Below, one piece after another: positions 34,640-45,861 of a stretch of DNA of 64,000 bases (position 1 is the first letter of the stretch; each line of letters opens with the position of its first letter). Both the position numbers and the translations under genes were made by a program. The stretch is from NCBI GenBank assembly GCA_963920705.1, contig OY987233.1:8546001-8610000 (forward strand), read 5' to 3'. The notes under the pieces were generated by a model, which was not told where the DNA came from, ran no database searches, and was given only the letters and a program-made list of their open reading frames with translations. The DNA comes from Odiellus spinosus (lineage: Eukaryota; Arthropoda; Arachnida; Opiliones; Phalangiidae).

Positions 34640-35345
34640 ATTATAAAAAAAATGTTACTAAAAATTTTTGAAATGAAAATATTGGGTCTAAATGACAGAG
34701 AAAATTCGGGAAATTAAAACATGGGGCCGAAAGGCCAAGGGTAAATCGGGAAATTAAAATATTGGGCCAAAAAGGCAAGGAAAGTTCGGGAAGTTGAAAT
34801 ATTGGGCCAAAAAGACAAGGGAAGTATGGGAAATTAAACAACAAAGAAAATTCTGGGAAATAAAATATTGGGCCAAAATAACAAAGAAAATTCTGGGAAT
34901 TAAAACAGTGGGCCAAAAAAACAAAGAAAATTCTTGTAAATAAAATATGGGGTCAAAATAACAAAGAAAATTCTTGTAAATAATTCATTGGGTCAAAATA
35001 ACAAAGAAAATCCTTGGAAATAAAATATTGGACCAAAATAACAAAGAAAATTCTGAGAAATAAAATATTGGGCCAAAATAACAAAGAAAATTCTGGGAAA
35101 TAAAACATTGGGTCAAAATAACAGAAAATTCTGAGAAATAAAATATTGGGCCAAAATAACAAAGAAAATTCTGAGAAATAAAATATTGGGCCAAAATAAC
35201 AAAGAAAATTCTGAGAAATAAAATATTGGGCCAAAATAACAAAGAAATTTCTGAGAAATAAAATATTGGGCCAAAATAACTAAGAAAATTCTTGGAAATA
35301 AATGATTGAACCAAAATATAAGAAAAAATCCGAGAAATAAAAAAA
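34640..35345. repeat. Minisatellite, 40-bp unit
   Basis: About 17 copies of GGCCAAAATAACAAAGAAAA plus TTCTGAGAAATAAAATATTG. The left part (34640-34860) is more diverged, with GGCCAAAAAGGCAAGG-type units; the right part is homogeneous. Several overlapping minus-strand open frames (FGPIFYFSEFSLLF-like repeats) come from the periodicity and are not genes. Confidence 0.92.
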
Positions 35346-36225
35346 GGGGTAAAATGGTGTATACATTTGTAACACACATAAAGGCTGATAAATGGAATTA
35401 GAGAACCCGTAATTTGATTAGTTTTTAAACTAATCTTAAACCCAGTCCTTTATATACTTTCATGTACGTCAAAATTGCAGTCCCTAAGTTTGAAAGTACT
35501 TTTCTTAGCTTGTGAAAACTTTAGAAAATGTGGCGGGAAAACTTTTGACGTAAATCTATGTACAATCTTTCCGACAAAATTCTGTCATTGCGTCCGAACT
35601 GAAACTGTAAATGAAATTAAATCAAATGAAAGCGAACTAAAGCGAAGAAATAGGTAATATTTCGATATAGTCTGAACGTGACCAGCTGCCAACATCTGGT
35701 ACCACTCGAGAAAAGGAAATATATAAATTACGCCATCTTTATGTTCCAACCTTTTGTTCGAAGGTTTTTCTCCGCGATTCAATGTCTGTTTTCACTATAG
35801 TGAAGGCTAGAAGTCGATATCAAGTTGAAATTACACCATTTATTAAAACTACACTGTAAATAGAATTCTTTGGATCTATTTTAAAACAAGAGATAAAAAA
35901 ACGTAAGATTATATTCTTTTGTTCGAGGGAATTAGGCTTAACTATTAATAGTATTACTTTAAACAAGCTGGTGTTACTTCTCACGCCATGGAGTTTAAAC
36001 GCAGTTTGCTTTTCTCTTAAAGTGAGACTGACACTGAATTTTCATGATTTCCAAATGGAAATTGAGTAGCATTTTCCAAAAGATCGTTTAAAATCGATTC
36101 AAAATATGCAGCATAAAAAAACAGATAATCGATAGTGAAAAGTCATGTTTTTTCTCTATTCAACTATTATTCAAGTTGTTCGTGTATATTTAAACATTCT
36201 GAAAATATATCTGAATTGTGGATCA
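35346..36225. other. Stretch without a recognised feature
   Basis: AT-rich. A fragment at about 36040-36115 (TTTCCAAATGGAAATTGAGT, ATCGTTTAAAATCGATTC) matches the tail of family K. Nothing else is recognised. Confidence 0.3.
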
Positions 36226-36229
36226 AGTC

Positions 36230-36690
36230 GGTAATGTTCCAATTGCGCAGTTCCGATTAGTTCATTTGTGATTGGTACAGTTTTTTCACTTCCGTAATTT
36301 TCCATTTCCGCAGATTTTATTTAGGTTAGGTTACGTTAATTGCATACCAATAAATTAATGTTAAACTGCGCGAAATGAAAAATGGCGCGAAATGAAAAAT
36401 GGCGCGAAATGAAAAATGGCGCGAAAAGAAAAATGGCGCGAAAAGAAAAATGGCGCGAAAAGAAAAATTGCGCGAAATGAAAAAGGGCGTGAAATGAAAA
36501 ATGGTGCGAAATGGAAAATGGCGCAAAATGAAAAATGGCGCGAGATGAAAATGGCGGGAATGAGTCGTTAATATTCCAATTTCGCAGTTCAGTTCCAAAT
36601 AAGCGCATTTGCATTTGCGCTATTTTTTTTCAATTCCTCAGTTTTCCATTTACGGAGATTTCATTTAGTTTAGGTTAGGTTAGGCTAGCG
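36230..36690. repeat. Direct duplication flanking a 17-bp minisatellite, with TTAGG tracts
   Basis: The block GCGCAGTTC.., TTTTTTCA..TTCC.., CGTAATTTTCCATTTCCGCA, TTTAGGTTAGGTTA at 36246-36345 recurs diverged at 36586-36690 with TTTAGGTTAGGTTAGGC. Between them (about 36360-36555) are about 11 copies of a 17-bp unit GCGCGAAATGAAAAATG. Confidence 0.8.
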
Positions 36691-37529
36691 CCTACAAATA
36701 AACGAATGGTAAACTGTGAAAATGAAAACGCGCAAATGGGGAGCTATGCATGTAGACACGCGTGTGGACCCAATTATTAAAAAGGAATTAAAAGGAATTA
36801 TTTAATTTTCCTTTTCACCCTCCTTTTAGAAAAGAAACTAATCAAAATTATTGGACACGTACTTTCTAAAATTTGGCTTAAGTTTGAATTTCATCGATAT
36901 GGAGAATCAAACCAACCAAATTCTCCTAGGATAAATGGGGTTGATATCTCAAACTGCGCCAAGTTTTATTAGTTCCAACTTAAGTTGTCTGCACTTACTA
37001 AGCTAGTACGATGATTGTTATCTCTATACTAGTTTTGCTTAGAAATAAAGAAAATCAAGCTTCTCTCTCGCTGACAAATGAAAGTGGAAATCACTATATA
37101 TAAGTAGAAGAAAAAAAGTGTTGGGAAAATTGGCGCAACCTGGCAAAAATGTTAACCGACAAGCTGTTGTTTTATTTTATCAATATATTCAGTTCTACCC
37201 GCAGATTCAAAACGTATTGGGGGCCTAGGCCTAGCTGCTCCATATTTTCTCATTCTCATTAATCTTATCTGGGTTTCGGATTTAGTTTATTGTATATTTA
37301 TTTTGGAAATTAGGATAATTGGTTAATTTATAGCTGATTGAAATTATAACGAATCATCTCCATCGCATCTTTTTCCGGTAATAAAAATGATCGAGGCTTG
37401 TTATTGTCGTATACATGTTTTTAACATATCGAACAACTGATTGGTCTAGAGAAGCCAATGCGACAACTAGCGATCTTTTTTAAAAGTATTTTTGATGCGT
37501 CCTAATTTATTAGAATGCATTAACCCGCG

Positions 37530-38035
37530 TTATCTAGACTACATTAAACCATATTAAACCGCGTTTGACCATGTCAGACAGCTTTAGACCACATAAAACC
37601 ACGTTAGACCACGCCAGACCTCGTTATACCTCATCAATTCAAGTTAGACAACATCACACCACGTTAGACCACTTCAGATTATACTATACCACTTTTGACC
37701 ACGTTAGATCACATTATACTCCATCAGACCACGGTAAACCACTTTAGATCACGTTATGTCACATTATCCCACTTCTGACCACGTTAGATCACGTTATACC
37801 ACATCAGACCACATTGGACCACTTTATGACTCTTCAGGTCACGTTATGTCACATTATACCACTTCAGACCCCGTTCGATCACTTCATATCGCGTTAGACA
37901 ACATCAGACCGCTTTAGAACACATCGTGCTAGACCAATTACTTCTCGTTAGACCACCGCGGATCACTTTAGATCATAATATACCCCTTCGCATCACTTTA
38001 GATCAAATTATGTTACTTAATTCGGATCCTTTTCT
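37530..38035. repeat. Degenerate short-period repeat leading into a 30-bp array
   Basis: Words of the form GACCACNTTAGACCACATCA recur at a loose period of roughly 10 or 20 bp across about 500 bp. The sequence becomes progressively more regular to the right until it merges with the 30-bp array at about 38036. Confidence 0.8.
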
Positions 38036-38466
38036 ATCAAATTATACCCTTTCGGATCACTTTAGATCAAATTATACCTCTTCGGATCACTTTAGATCAA
38101 ATTATACCTCTTCGGATCACTTTAGATCAAATTATACCTCTTCGGATCACTTTAGATCAAATTATACCTCTTCGGATCACTTTAGATCAAATTATACCTC
38201 TTCGGATCACTGTAGATCAAATTATACTTCTTCGGATCACTTTAGATCAAATTATACCTCTTCGGATCACTTTAGATCAAATTATACCTCTTCGGATCAC
38301 TTTATATCAAATTATACCTCTTCGGATCACTTTAGATCAAATTATACCTCTTCGGATCACTGTAGATCAAATTATACCTCTTTGGATCACTGTAGATCAA
38401 ATTATACCTCTTTGGATCACTGTAGATCAAATTATACCTCTTTGTATCACTGTAGATCAAATTATA
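38036..38466. repeat. Minisatellite, 30-bp unit
   Basis: About 14 copies of TTCGGATCACTTTAGATCAA plus ATTATACCTC. Right-hand copies switch to TTTGGATCACTGTAGATC. The unit length is a multiple of three, so one frame stays open for 188 codons (37926-38492) and reads a SDHFRSNYTS decapeptide. I treat this as non-coding periodicity. Confidence 0.93.
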
Positions 38467-38657
38467 TAATTATATTATATTATTATATTTAAGTGATGAA
38501 TCGGATGTTAGCCCTGTGATGAGGTTAAATAGGACAATCACGGTTTCTACTTAAACCACGAGATATCTTTCAACCAACAAGTGACTATAGTCTCATAAGT
38601 TATATTGTGTTAAAGGCTAAGGGTAGAACCCTTCCTCAAAACCCCGTACACTTTGGC

Positions 38658-39377
38658 CATGGACGAATTATAGTATACACAGGGACGAGTGGCAGAAGTA
38701 ATTTTCTGGCTAACGATTGTTAAATGCGCGCTCCAGCGGCATTTCTGGGAACTAACGACAAACCGAGTCAAAAGGGGGTAGGAACGCGGGGAAAAATACT
38801 AGCACAAGATTTATAAAGTTAGGCCTTTACGCACGTGTTTAGATTTATCGCGAATTGGCGATGAATTTTAGTGCTCAAACGTTTGAGACATTGTTTGGAG
38901 ATTTTACACATTCTCCAGAGAAGAAAAAAAGTAAAAGTGTATTAAGAGATTCAGATGATGGTAAGTTTTGGCTTTTATAAAAAAAAAAAAAAAAATAACT
39001 TTTAACAAACTTAAAATCGACCTTACCTTGAAGCAGTATTAAGGGCTTGATCCCCATAATTAAGCTCTAAAACGTAAGACTAACCAACTAATAATTCGTT
39101 AAATTTTAACAAAAGAGACTAAAATAACCGTTTAGAAATATATCCTAGCTGATAAGCAGACGAAAATTTCAAACTACATTGAATAAAATAGTTCAGTTCA
39201 CGGCGGAAAGATGGCATTAGCCGCATAATTCTGTTTCCTTTTTTTTTCGTTTAGACTCGGCTAGATTTGGTCGGGGGGGTAAAAACAGGGCACGACATTT
39301 AACAAGACTCGGACGCGGCGCTATAAGGGAAATCTGTGTCTGCCACTCGTCCCTGTGTATACTATAATTCGTCCATG
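38658..39377. mobile_element. Element M, 720 bp, 39-bp perfect terminal repeats, 7-bp target duplication
   Basis: Ends CATGGACGAATTATAGTATA and the perfect inverse, 39 bp in all. Flanked by CTTTGGC at 38651-38657 and 39378-39384. It includes a coding-like first exon (38861-38960) with a consensus splice donor, so it may be an internally deleted derivative of a transposase-encoding element. Confidence 0.92.
38861..38960 (+). pseudogene. Coding-like first exon inside element M (putative transposase remnant)
   Basis: ATG opens 33 codons (MNFSAQTFETLFGDFTHSPE, then a lysine-rich KKKSKSVLRDSDD) and meets GTAAGT after the first base of a glycine codon. The charged, non-repetitive composition looks like real protein sequence. 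About 200 bp of leader separates it from the left terminal repeat. No downstream exon is found in the element, hence a remnant. The protein family is not recognised. Confidence 0.45.
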
Positions 39378-39682
39378 CTTTGGCCGTAATCCCAAAATCT
39401 CTGAACGTTGTATGGGAAATCTAAATTAAAATTCCAAAATCTTTCAAAAACGGCTTTGAAATCTCAAAATCCCTCCAAATCCTAGATTCCCGAACAAATT
39501 AATGGCAAAGGTATGACACCTCGACTGAAGCTAGGCCTTGTCTGAAAATTCCTAAAATATAAACCTAGAAGATCTGGAAGTATTAGGATATATTTGAATA
39601 TTGACAAAAAATCAGGGAAACTCTTAGATAGTTTGCGTTAATCATGCGAATTTACTTATTTTACTTTTACTTATTTACTTAA

Positions 39683-40483
39683 AGGGAAAGGCAACCCAAC
39701 TTTAAAAGTACTTCCATTGGAAAGAGCATGCTTAAAAACCTACAAATCAAAACACATTATAGTGATTTAAGTCTTGGTTAATTTATAAATATCATTTTAA
39801 AACCGAAATTTACGTTCCTAGAAGAACGCCATATTTGCTTCCCGGCATTTCGAGTTTTAAAAATAAGGATCCGCTTCAATGATTGGCCTTTAAGTCACCC
39901 AATAAAGATTCGCTAAACGAAGGCCATTCGAGTCGGCTGCAGTCGGATCGTCTGTTCGTAACTTCGTAAGAAGACCCGTAATTTTGTGATTGTGATTTCT
40001 AACTTCCTACGAAAACATGCCTAATTGCGTAATTAATGAATGCAGTTTAGTTCTTACCTTCTAATTCTTCAAATCAACTTAAGACTCGGTTAATACCTAG
40101 TACTGACTACTACTAGCTCAGCTGGCCGACCGACCTTCGGGTTAGTGTTCGCGCGCGGGATCCTTCGGAAGTAGCCTATGTTTCGGCCCGGCATATCTTA
40201 TTTGACTCTAAAGAAATTGAGCGCGCTTATACCCACATCTATTTTCAGCTAGAGTCAAGTGACTTTAGGTGAGAAATAAACCAATCGGCGAAGCCGATCC
40301 TCAGCAGGCATCGAAAGGGTATGAAAAAACTAAAATGGCGTTCACTAGAGATCACTTTTTGCTTATAATAAACGTAAATATCTTAATATCTACAAACTAT
40401 TAAATTTTTTGCGATATGATATTAGTCGTTTTAATATACGCTCTATAATTTAAGACACACTTTTTTTATCCCGGTCTGTACCT
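39683..40483. mobile_element. Family D element, TTAA-flanked, 801 bp
   Basis: TTAA at 39679-39682 and 40484-40487. Left end AGGGAAAGGCAACCCAAC; right end CCCGGTCTGTACCT, so the termini pair only for the first few bases (AGG/CCT). Weak inner symmetry (GAACGCCATATTTGC and AAAATGGCGTTC). It contains MPNCVINEC at 40016-40042, an A-box-like TAGCTCAGCTGG at 40114-40125, and GC-rich sequence near 40120-40200. Confidence 0.65.
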
Positions 40484-40487
40484 TTAA

Positions 40488-41555
40488 GTACTTATTCATT
40501 ATCTTCGATCTCATACAACTAAATTCATAGTTTTTATTGTGGTTTTTCAAAATCTATGGTGTACCTGGAAATACCAGGGAAAATTCATTGTGAAAACCTG
40601 GAAAAATCAAGAAAATTTATTTTCCAAATATTGAATAAACACTGAGTACGTAAGAATTACGCCATGAATTAGAAAATATTCCTTGCGCTACAGAGGGATA
40701 TGTGTAGACTCTCCCTTATTACTCTCCTTCAATAAATATACTTAAGGAATTTTGTAAAAGCAAACGTTTTATTTGATTATAAATCAACTTTCCTTTCAAA
40801 TTTAAAATTTTTCCCCTTTTCCCGCCAAAAAAAAAAAATAATATTTCCTACCCCCTAGTCCGCTCATGCCCCGTGATGCCCGTATTCCCGCAGCCCGCTT
40901 CCTCCTCCTCCTCCATTAGAGTACCGAGGAAGAATGACTGTTGATACGCGTTGTGAATTGATAAAAATTAACTATGTTTATTTAAAAGTTTAAAAGCGAG
41001 TTATTGTGCGGAATTTGTGATCAAAAGATACCTAAACTAACATTGATTAAGGATACATTATCATTTTAGTTCCACTATTAGGTGAGTTTAATAATTTTAT
41101 GTTTTTAAACGGCGTTTCTGATCTCGCCGTGATTTGATAAAAGTCAGGCAATGGGAGAACGTTAGGCTTAGCGACCGGCGCCAAGCGGTTACGAGGCAAT
41201 CAAAAAATGGCCGAGTTGAAGCGCAATATCACATTTTAATTAACACCTGGGTTGATAATTTGCTCTATAATTTTTTGGTCATGTCGTATCTAGTTTTTAA
41301 TGCTTAACTTTATCAATATATTTTTGGGTAAACTTAAGTCGGTTTATGTGTTTATTGATATGAATTTAAGTAAAAATGGTTGAAGTAAAATAATGGCAGG
41401 AAAACTGCACGCCGACTGCCCACACATATAATGATAATTAAGAGGGTGATTTAATTGGTTTTGTAAATTTAATAATCACTTTAATAACAGACATTAATCA
41501 AAGGGTTTGATTCGGTGGTTATTTTATCAGTTTTACAATAATTTATATTGGTGGT
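40488..41555. other. Stretch without an assigned gene
   Basis: Near 40555-40625 there are CCTGGAAATACCAGGGAAAA motifs resembling the 7779-7880 fragment. Around 40855-40920 the sequence is richer in C (CCTCCTCCTCCTCC). No open frame or terminal repeat stands out. Confidence 0.3.
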
Positions 41556-41559
41556 TTAG

Positions 41560-42375
41560 ATATGAATATAATTTGGTGGCTATTTTGCCAATATGAATAT
41601 AGTTTGATGGCTAATTTTCCAATATGAATATAATTTGATCTCTATTTTGCCAATGTGAATATAGTTTGATGGCTATTTTGCCAATATGAATATAATTTGA
41701 TGGCTATTTTGCCAATATGAATATAATTTGATGGCTATTTTGCCAATATGAATATAATTTGATGGCTATTTTGCCCATATGAATATAAGTTGATGGCTAT
41801 TTTGCCACTATGAATATAATTGGATGGCTATTTTTCCAATATGACTATAGTTTGATGGCTATTTTGCCAATATGAATATAATTTGATGGCTATTTTGACA
41901 ATATTAATATACTTTGATGGCTATTTTGCCAATATGAATATAGTTTGATGGCTAATTTGCTAATATGAATATAATTTGATGGCTATTTTGCCAATATGAA
42001 TATAATTTGATGGCTATTTTGCCAATATGAATATAATTTTATGGCTATTTTGCCAATATGAATATAATTTGATGGCTATTTTGCCAATATGAATATAATT
42101 TGATGGCTATTTTGCCAATATGAATATAATTTGATGGCTATTTTGCCAATATGAATATAATTTGATGGCTATTTTGCCAATATGAATATAATTGGATGGC
42201 TATTTTGCCAATGTGAATATAATTTGATGGCTATTTTACCAATATGAATATAATTTGATCTCTATTTTGCTAATATGGATATAATTTGATGGCTATTTTG
42301 CTAATATGAATATAATTTGATGGCTATTTTGCCAGTATGAATATAGTTTGATGGCTATTTTGCCATTTATTAATC
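41560..42375. repeat. Minisatellite, 31-bp unit
   Basis: About 26 copies of GATGGCTATTTTGCCAATAT plus GAATATAATTT. Point variants are scattered through the array; the first copies carry GGTGGCTATTTT or GATCTCTATTTT. Confidence 0.94.
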
Positions 42376-42459
42376 GAAATTAATATAATTAACACGCATA
42401 TTAATCGAAATTAATATAATTACGGCGTATATTTATCAATATTTCAATAAACAAATTAC

Positions 42460-42640
42460 TCCAAATTCGTATAAGCAAATTACTCCAAATTAAAATAAAA
42501 AGCAAATTATTCCAACTTAATATAAGAAGCAAATTACTCCAAATTAATATAAGAAGCAAATTATTCCAAATAATTTAATTAAGAAACAATTTAATCTAAA
42601 TTAATTTTTTAAGAAGAAAATTAATCCAAATTAATTATCC
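42460..42640. repeat. Short degenerate array, ~27-bp unit
   Basis: AAGCAAATTACTCCAAATTA plus ATATAAG-like units repeat about six times with decay to the right. It is separated from the 31-bp array by about 85 bp that themselves contain a doubled TTAATCGAAATTAATATAAT. Confidence 0.75.
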
Positions 42641-43018
42641 TTCAAATCGATGATCTAAAAATAAGCCTTTAACAAGACTGTACATAGGGTGTAATATAAC
42701 GCAATATTATAAGACCATATTTTTGACTCCCGTGGAATATTCGTTTTATCACGAAATCCTTGGGATATCTTTGGTCATCTTTTATGTATCGGCTTGAATT
42801 GGGGCCGAGCTTCTATAGTCGTAACCTTTAAATTATTCCAGATGTTTGTGTTGTGTTTTACTCGAAGAATATCGACGATCCATGACAATGCCAACCCCCC
42901 TTTTCTCTTCATAAATTACGATTGATAATGATATGATTTCACGAAGTGGGAGATTGGGAGAACACAAGCTATTTAATGTTGACTTTGATAACCATACTAG
43001 TTAATACATTATGAATAA

Positions 43019-43382
43019 AAAGTAAACAATGCCGCATAGTTTAATACTATCAGCAAAGGTCCGGATAAAATAACCTCAGATTCTGATTCGAGACACTCTA
43101 GCGGCCGCAGACGGTGTAAATAGTGAACGGAGGAAGCGCCACTTTGCGGAGAAATTCCGGAGATGGGGGAAGACAATATCGCCAAGCGCGGCCCGCCTAA
43201 ATTCCGTCCCTCTCTCCCTACTCAAAATATCTAGGAAGAGTCCAAATCACTCGAGCCAGACAGGGGTGATGAAGTTTTGGCTATTTTTAAGTGATGGAGT
43301 ATGACGTAAAATTGAACCTTTGCTGATAGTATTAAGCTACGGGGAGCTGTTTACTTTTATGGAATAAAGTGATAGACTTTTG
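43019..43382. mobile_element. Family A MITE
   Basis: TTTAATACTATCAGCAAAGG and CCTTTGCTGATAGTATTAAG inner ends, with right outer end GGAATAAAGTGATAGACTTT. The left outer end is eroded (AAAGTAAACAATGCCG). Interior as in the 18839 copy. Confidence 0.88.
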
Positions 43383-43550
43383 GTAGTACGTATAAAAATG
43401 ACTTGAGATACAATTCTCATGGCTTAAATAGTGCCGGTGTTAATTTCCGAACTTTACGAAGCGTTTCCATACAATAATTAAAAATTAATTATCAATATTT
43501 TACATCACAATTTTGGGTTAAACTTTATTAATATTTTGAAAGTGGGCTAA

Positions 43551-43880
43551 TGTGAGAATGCAACCTAACAACAAGTGATTTTCTTATCTATTCCTTATCG
43601 TTTAAATAGGCCAAATCCATAGGCCTAATCCACCAATAATGTTTTATAATCCAATATTAAAATAGAAAATAAATATAAAATGTAAACGGAAAAATAGACT
43701 AAGCTGATGAAGATCCTGAAACATCAGCGACCAATCGAATGTTATTCGAAGTCTCGTAGAGATCTCGCCTTACCGACGATTGGTCGCTGACCCTTCAAAG
43801 CGAAGAAATTCAGGATCTCCATAAATCCTGCTAAGGCTATTTTCCGGGTAAGTTATTTCTTGTTTAAAATTTGTGGATTA
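43551..43880. mobile_element. Family B MITE (copy B9), right end lost
   Basis: GAGAATGCAACCTAACAACA left end, a local duplication of AGGCCTAATCCA, and an inverted core (TCGTAGAGATCTCGCCTTA). It runs out after GGATTAGGCGCAAC, where family E sequence follows. Confidence 0.8.
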
Positions 43881-43892
43881 GGCGCAACTATA

Positions 43893-44026
43893 GAAACTAA
43901 TAATTGAAACACCAAAAACGTGTCTAATAATTCGTTGAAAATTGTCGAGCACGTTTTTTGGCATTGTGATTCCGAAAATAAATTCGAAAGCTGTTCCATT
44001 TTTAGCTCCAAGTTTCCCTTTAAATT
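43893..44026. mobile_element. Family E MITE, right-end fragment (copy E3)
   Basis: GAAACACCAAAAACGTGTCT, CACGTTTTTTGGCATTGTGA, ATTCGAAAGCTGTTCCATTT and CTCCAAGTTTCCCTTTAA. It ends at a TTAA. Confidence 0.75.
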
Positions 44027-44425
44027 AGTTCCAAACACAAACTTAGCAAGGAAATATTTTTTTCATCACTTCGTTATAAGATGAACTTTATCACTTGTAC
44101 GTTTATGCAAAAGCTTCAGTTAAGGCGAAAGTGGAGGGAAAAACGCGACACTAAAGCAAGATTACGATCCTGAAAGAAATGTTATATAGTTTTCTAGAAG
44201 AAACGAAATGAGCGGTGCAAGGATGCAAGGCCTACCGAATTATGCCTGTCACAATTCCAGGTTATGACAAATGGTCTTCCTCCTATCGTCCCATCGTCTT
44301 TCCCATCCCTCTTTCTCATCCCTCTTTCATCTCTCTCATCCGTTCGTCTCCCTGGTGACGTTTTCTCCGCGTTCAGGGACAAATATATCTTTTTCAGACT
44401 GTTTTTTTTGCCCTACACCGTTTAC

Positions 44426-45078
44426 CAAAAGTCTATAACTGTATTCATTAAAAGTAAGCAACACCCCGTAGCTTAATACTATCAGTAAAGGTCCGGATAA
44501 ATGCACCGACATATTCTGATTCGAGACACTCTAGCGGCCGCAGTCGCCGTGTAAATAGTGAACGGAGGAAGCGACACTCTGCGGAGAAATTCCGGAGTTG
44601 GGAGGGAAAACAATATAGCCAAGCGCGGCCCGCCTAATTCAGTCCCTCTCTCTCGAGGAAGAGTCCAAATTACTCGAACCAGACAGGGGTGATGACTATT
44701 TTCGCTGTTTTTAAGTGATGGGCTCTGAGACGTAAAACTAGCCCTTTGCTGATAGTACTAACCCCCTGGAACGGCCGATAGATTAGGCTCAGTCACATGA
44801 CGTCGCGACATATCGCATGCGTCTTCATCAGGTCGAATTACAGCGGGCTAAATTCTAGCCAACTTAACTGCATCCCTATAATTTATGATTTTCTTCAACA
44901 AGAGACAAAGAGAGAGGAAACCTGAATGCGAAAAAAAAAAAAAAAAAACCGCGATTTCGCAGTCAGTTAAGTGTTTGGCCAAATGGGGGAGGTTTTAGAG
45001 GCTATGAAGGACCTGGTTCTTCCATGATTATGCTACGGGGTGTTGTTTACTTTAATGGAATAAAGTGATTGACTTTTG
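44426..45078. mobile_element. Family A element with extra internal sequence
   Basis: Outer ends CAAAAGTCTATAACTG and GGAATAAAGTGATTGACTTT, inner blocks as in other A copies up to GCTGATAGTACTAACCCC near 44766. About 280 bp of other sequence (including an A-run of about 18 near 44933) follows before ATGCTACGGGGTGTTGTTTA. It is either a longer ancestral form or an A copy carrying an insertion. Flanking 7-mers are CGTTTAC and TGTATAC, not identical. Confidence 0.75.
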
Positions 45079-45498
45079 TGTATACATATACTAGCATTGT
45101 TGCATTTTATTTGCGCTTGACAGTTATATTTCCAAAGCAGCGAAGCACACAAACATTCGCGTATAAGTTATATAATATATTATACCAACTATATTCGTTC
45201 TATCCTCCGCTACTTCATGGTTTCGGGCTATTTCAGGGGGCATAATATTTTTATTTTTTTTAACTTGGGTATGATGTATGAGTTAGGGTGTGTAAATTTT
45301 CTTTTGAAATGTCTTTTCGTTCTATTGACTATATTTATATTTATTCAGGAATTTTGTTTGCTATTTCAAAGGGTAGATGTCGCTAGTTGTATTAGTAGAT
45401 GTCATGCTGGGTGGATAGAACTTTAAATTAAAGGGAAACCATGCGCTTCGGAATAGACTAATTCGTAATTTCCATACCAACTGATCCAGGGGCTACGG

Positions 45499-45800
45499 CC
45501 ATTGGGGTACAAATATAATGATGAATTGTCTCAATAGATGGCGCACCTGCGCCTCACTCTATCTCTGGCTCTCGTACCTATCCACGTATTACATCCGTTG
45601 CTACGGGAAATGCGTCGAGTCTCGAAGCGCGAAGGGAGGGATTACCGCCTGGTTTGTCTCTCTCGTCATAGTTTAGCCAATCGGAATAGGATCAGAATGG
45701 GAACTGCGATAGCGACATCTCTTAACAGATCGGCGCGTAAAGAGTGTACCCCAATGGCACGCTGCCCCTGCGAGTTCCTCTTCAATTTCGAATTCGTCAA
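45499..45800. mobile_element. Family F element, uninterrupted (copy F2)
   Basis: ATTGGGGTACAAATATAATG start, GATGGCGCACCTGCGCCTCA, GCTACGGGAAATGCGTCGAG, and AGAGTGTACCCCAATGGCAC with tail TTCAATTTCGAATTCGTC. It shows what F1 looked like before G inserted. A 99-codon open frame here is repeat sequence. Confidence 0.85.
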
Positions 45801-45861
45801 TTACCATGTTATAATTCTAGAATTTTCAAGCAATTAATAGACACGATCATTGTTTTTAAAT

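Noticed and set aside
34641-35379. Overlapping minus-strand frames reading FGPIFYFSEFSLLF repeats
   Set aside because: Several frames are open at once within the 40-bp minisatellite. This is a property of the repeat, not a membrane protein.
37926-38492. 188-codon open frame with SDHFRSNYTS repeats
   Set aside because: It coincides with a 30-bp tandem array whose length is a multiple of three, so the frame stays open by periodicity. No start context or non-repeat domain.
40114-40160. TAGCTCAGCTGG followed by GTTCGCGCGCGGGATCC, like tRNA A and B boxes
   Set aside because: The anticodon and acceptor stems do not form. It lies inside TTAA element D. It may be a tRNA-derived scrap, but I cannot support a tRNA or SINE.
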